DNA of 6,333 nucleotides from JBDSRX01 sp039929105 (GTDB lineage Bacteria; Patescibacteriota; Dojkabacteria; J137). The notes under the pieces were generated by a model. The model saw nothing but the letters and a program-made list of their open reading frames with translations, did not search any database and had not been told where the DNA came from. The stretch covers positions 1-6,333 of the forward strand of contig JBDSRX010000022.1 of the NCBI GenBank assembly GCA_039929105.1, written 5' to 3'. Shown piece after piece: positions 5,450 to 6,333 of this stretch. The stretch's first letter is position 1; each line of letters starts with the position of its first letter. The translations under genes and the position numbers were made by a program.

Positions 5450-5890
5450 TTATCTTTTTACAGAAATTGTTTTACCATTCTCTGCATTTGGTGCAGTTAC
5501 AGTTAATCTACCAGAAGTTGTTTTACAAATTGTATAACCTGTATTTGCAGCAGTTCCTACTGATGGATCTATTGGAATACCTACAATATAACCATCAACC
5601 AAAGTTGTAGTTAAGTCTAAGTTTCCTGCTCCGGATCCTAAAACTGTCATTGTTGGACAAGTTGTAATTGTTCCCAATCCTGCTACGGTATTTCCTTGAG
5701 TTGATGTATACTGAGTTGCTGCACTTAAAATTTCTGCAACATCAGAACTTCTCTGTGTATTTCTTGCATCTGCAAAGTTTTTAGCTGGATTAATTGCAAT
5801 AAATGTTATTGCAGCTAAGATCGCAACTAACGCTACTACAACTAATACTTCAATGAGAGTGAAAGCTGTTTTTGTTTGTGTTTTAGACAT
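5450..5890 (-). CDS. Type IV pilin-like protein, second of the tandem array
   Basis: A 146-aa paralog of the downstream pilin gene, alignable without gaps; by hand count 104 of 146 residues are identical. Of the 42 differences, 24 fall in residues 64-100. The leader MSKTQTKTA, the class III signal with Glu at mature position +5 (E14), and C78/C122 are at the same positions. The central region (STQGNTVAGLGTITTCPTM) is Gly/Thr-rich and differs strongly from the downstream copy. The residue before the predicted prepilin cut is again Ala. It probably shares a transcript with its neighbours, because I see no terminator in the 25-bp and 43-bp gaps. The ATG follows an A/T-only leader with AAGA but no true Shine-Dalgarno. 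It may be an alternative major pilin or a minor pilin of the same fibre. Confidence 0.92.
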   Translation of the reverse strand: MSKTQTKTAFTLIEVLVVVALVAILAAITFIAINPAKNFADARNTQRSSDVAEILSAATQYTSTQGNTVAGLGTITTCPTMTVLGSGAGNLDLTTTLVDGYIVGIPIDPSVGTAANTGYTICKTTSGRLTVTAPNAENGKTISVKR

Positions 5891-5933
5891 TCTTATAAAT
5901 TAAAATATAAATAAATTTATCAATATAAATTAA
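5891..5933. repeat. A/T-only pilin spacer with 10-bp direct repeat
   Basis: The 43-bp gap between the first and second pilin genes is almost entirely A and T. It contains TATAAATTAA twice in direct orientation (5894-5903 and 5924-5933, 30 bp apart), with the palindrome ATAAATTTAT at 5911-5920 between them. No terminator is visible. An internal promoter cannot be excluded, but nothing scores better than chance for this composition. Confidence 0.4.
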
Positions 5934-6333
5934 CTATCTTTTTACAGATATTGTTTTACCATTCTCAGCATTTGGTGCTGCAACTGTAACTCTTCCGGTA
6001 GCTGTTTTACAAATATTGTAACCTGTTACTGCTGCTGTTCCTACAGATGGATCTGTTGGAATTCCAACAATATAACTATCTACTAATGTTGTTGATAGAT
6101 CTGTTCCTCCTGTTCCTATACTAGATACGGCTGGACATGTAGCAATTGTACCTAAACCTGCAACTGTATTTCCTTGTGTAGAAGTATACTGTGTTACTGC
6201 ACTAAGAATTTCTGCAACATCAGAACTTCTCTGTGTATTTCTAGCATCGGCAAAATTTTTCGCTGGATTGATTGCTATAAATGTTATTGAAGCTAGTATT
6301 GCGACTAATGCTACTACTACTAAGACTTCTATC
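5934..6333 (-). CDS. Type IV pilin-like protein, first of the tandem array (5' end cut by window edge)
   Basis: The frame is open from the right edge to a TAG stop at 5934-5936 and gives 132 residues starting IEVLVVVALVAILAS. Only the leader and the first few mature residues (about 12) are missing. It aligns with the other two pilins, carries the same two Cys and ends AENGKTISVKR. It is two residues shorter in the variable region (after the first Cys: PAVSSIGTGGTDLSTTLVDS). Over the first 66 aligned residues it differs from the middle pilin at 3 positions and from the last pilin at 16. Over the final 49 residues the counts are 8 and 6, so its affinity changes along its length. The start codon, leader and promoter of the array lie outside the window, and more copies may lie upstream. 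Confidence 0.9.
   Translation of the reverse strand, partial: IEVLVVVALVAILASITFIAINPAKNFADARNTQRSSDVAEILSAVTQYTSTQGNTVAGLGTIATCPAVSSIGTGGTDLSTTLVDSYIVGIPTDPSVGTAAVTGYNICKTATGRVTVAAPNAENGKTISVKR

Noticed and set aside
4984..6333. Repeated blocks resembling a repeat array or CRISPR
   Set aside because: The repeats are whole paralogous coding genes with conserved pilin motifs, not short repeats with spacers.

Overview
The window is about 6.3 kb of AT-rich (by eye roughly 30% G+C), gene-dense bacterial DNA. The standard stops TAA, TAG and TGA are all used. Ultra-short gaps, SD-less starts, a CAP-domain protein of the secreted/anchored style, and pilins carrying FTLIEV...INPAKNF.DARN.QRSSDV together suggest a Candidate Phyla Radiation (Patescibacteria) genome. 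That lineage call is inference from protein style, not from a marker gene. The UGA=Gly code of some CPR groups is not supported, because a gene ends at a TGA where its family should end.

Layout, left to right. (1) Minus-strand pair: a multi-pass membrane protein running off the left edge (1-492, possibly O-antigen ligase/polymerase-like), preceded by an exported CAP/SCP-domain protein with an Ig-like domain and two C-terminal membrane helices (533-1621). (2) A 210-bp divergent intergenic region with a pentanucleotide repeat, a palindrome and an extended -10 promoter. (3) The only plus-strand gene, an unrecognised 207-aa soluble protein (1832-2455), which ends exactly where the convergent peptide deformylase gene ends. 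(4) Minus-strand run, read right to left: three tandem type IV pilin-like genes (the first cut by the right edge), a strong intrinsic terminator, a GT2 glycosyltransferase with its own -10 box, a 13-bp perfect inverted repeat, a half-size EamA/DMT transporter, an extended -10 promoter, a small four-helix membrane protein and peptide deformylase (def).

Most gene products here act at the cell surface or in the membrane: pilins, glycosyltransferase, transporter, two further membrane proteins and the CAP protein. Deformylase is the one clear housekeeping enzyme. The most interesting material is the pilin array, where paralogs keep identical frames but differ in a central segment. Next come the heptad-built inverted repeat, a CCAAA-S-TTTGG motif shared by two promoters, and the unknown plus-strand gene. 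I see no complete defence system, CRISPR array, insertion sequence, tRNA or rRNA.
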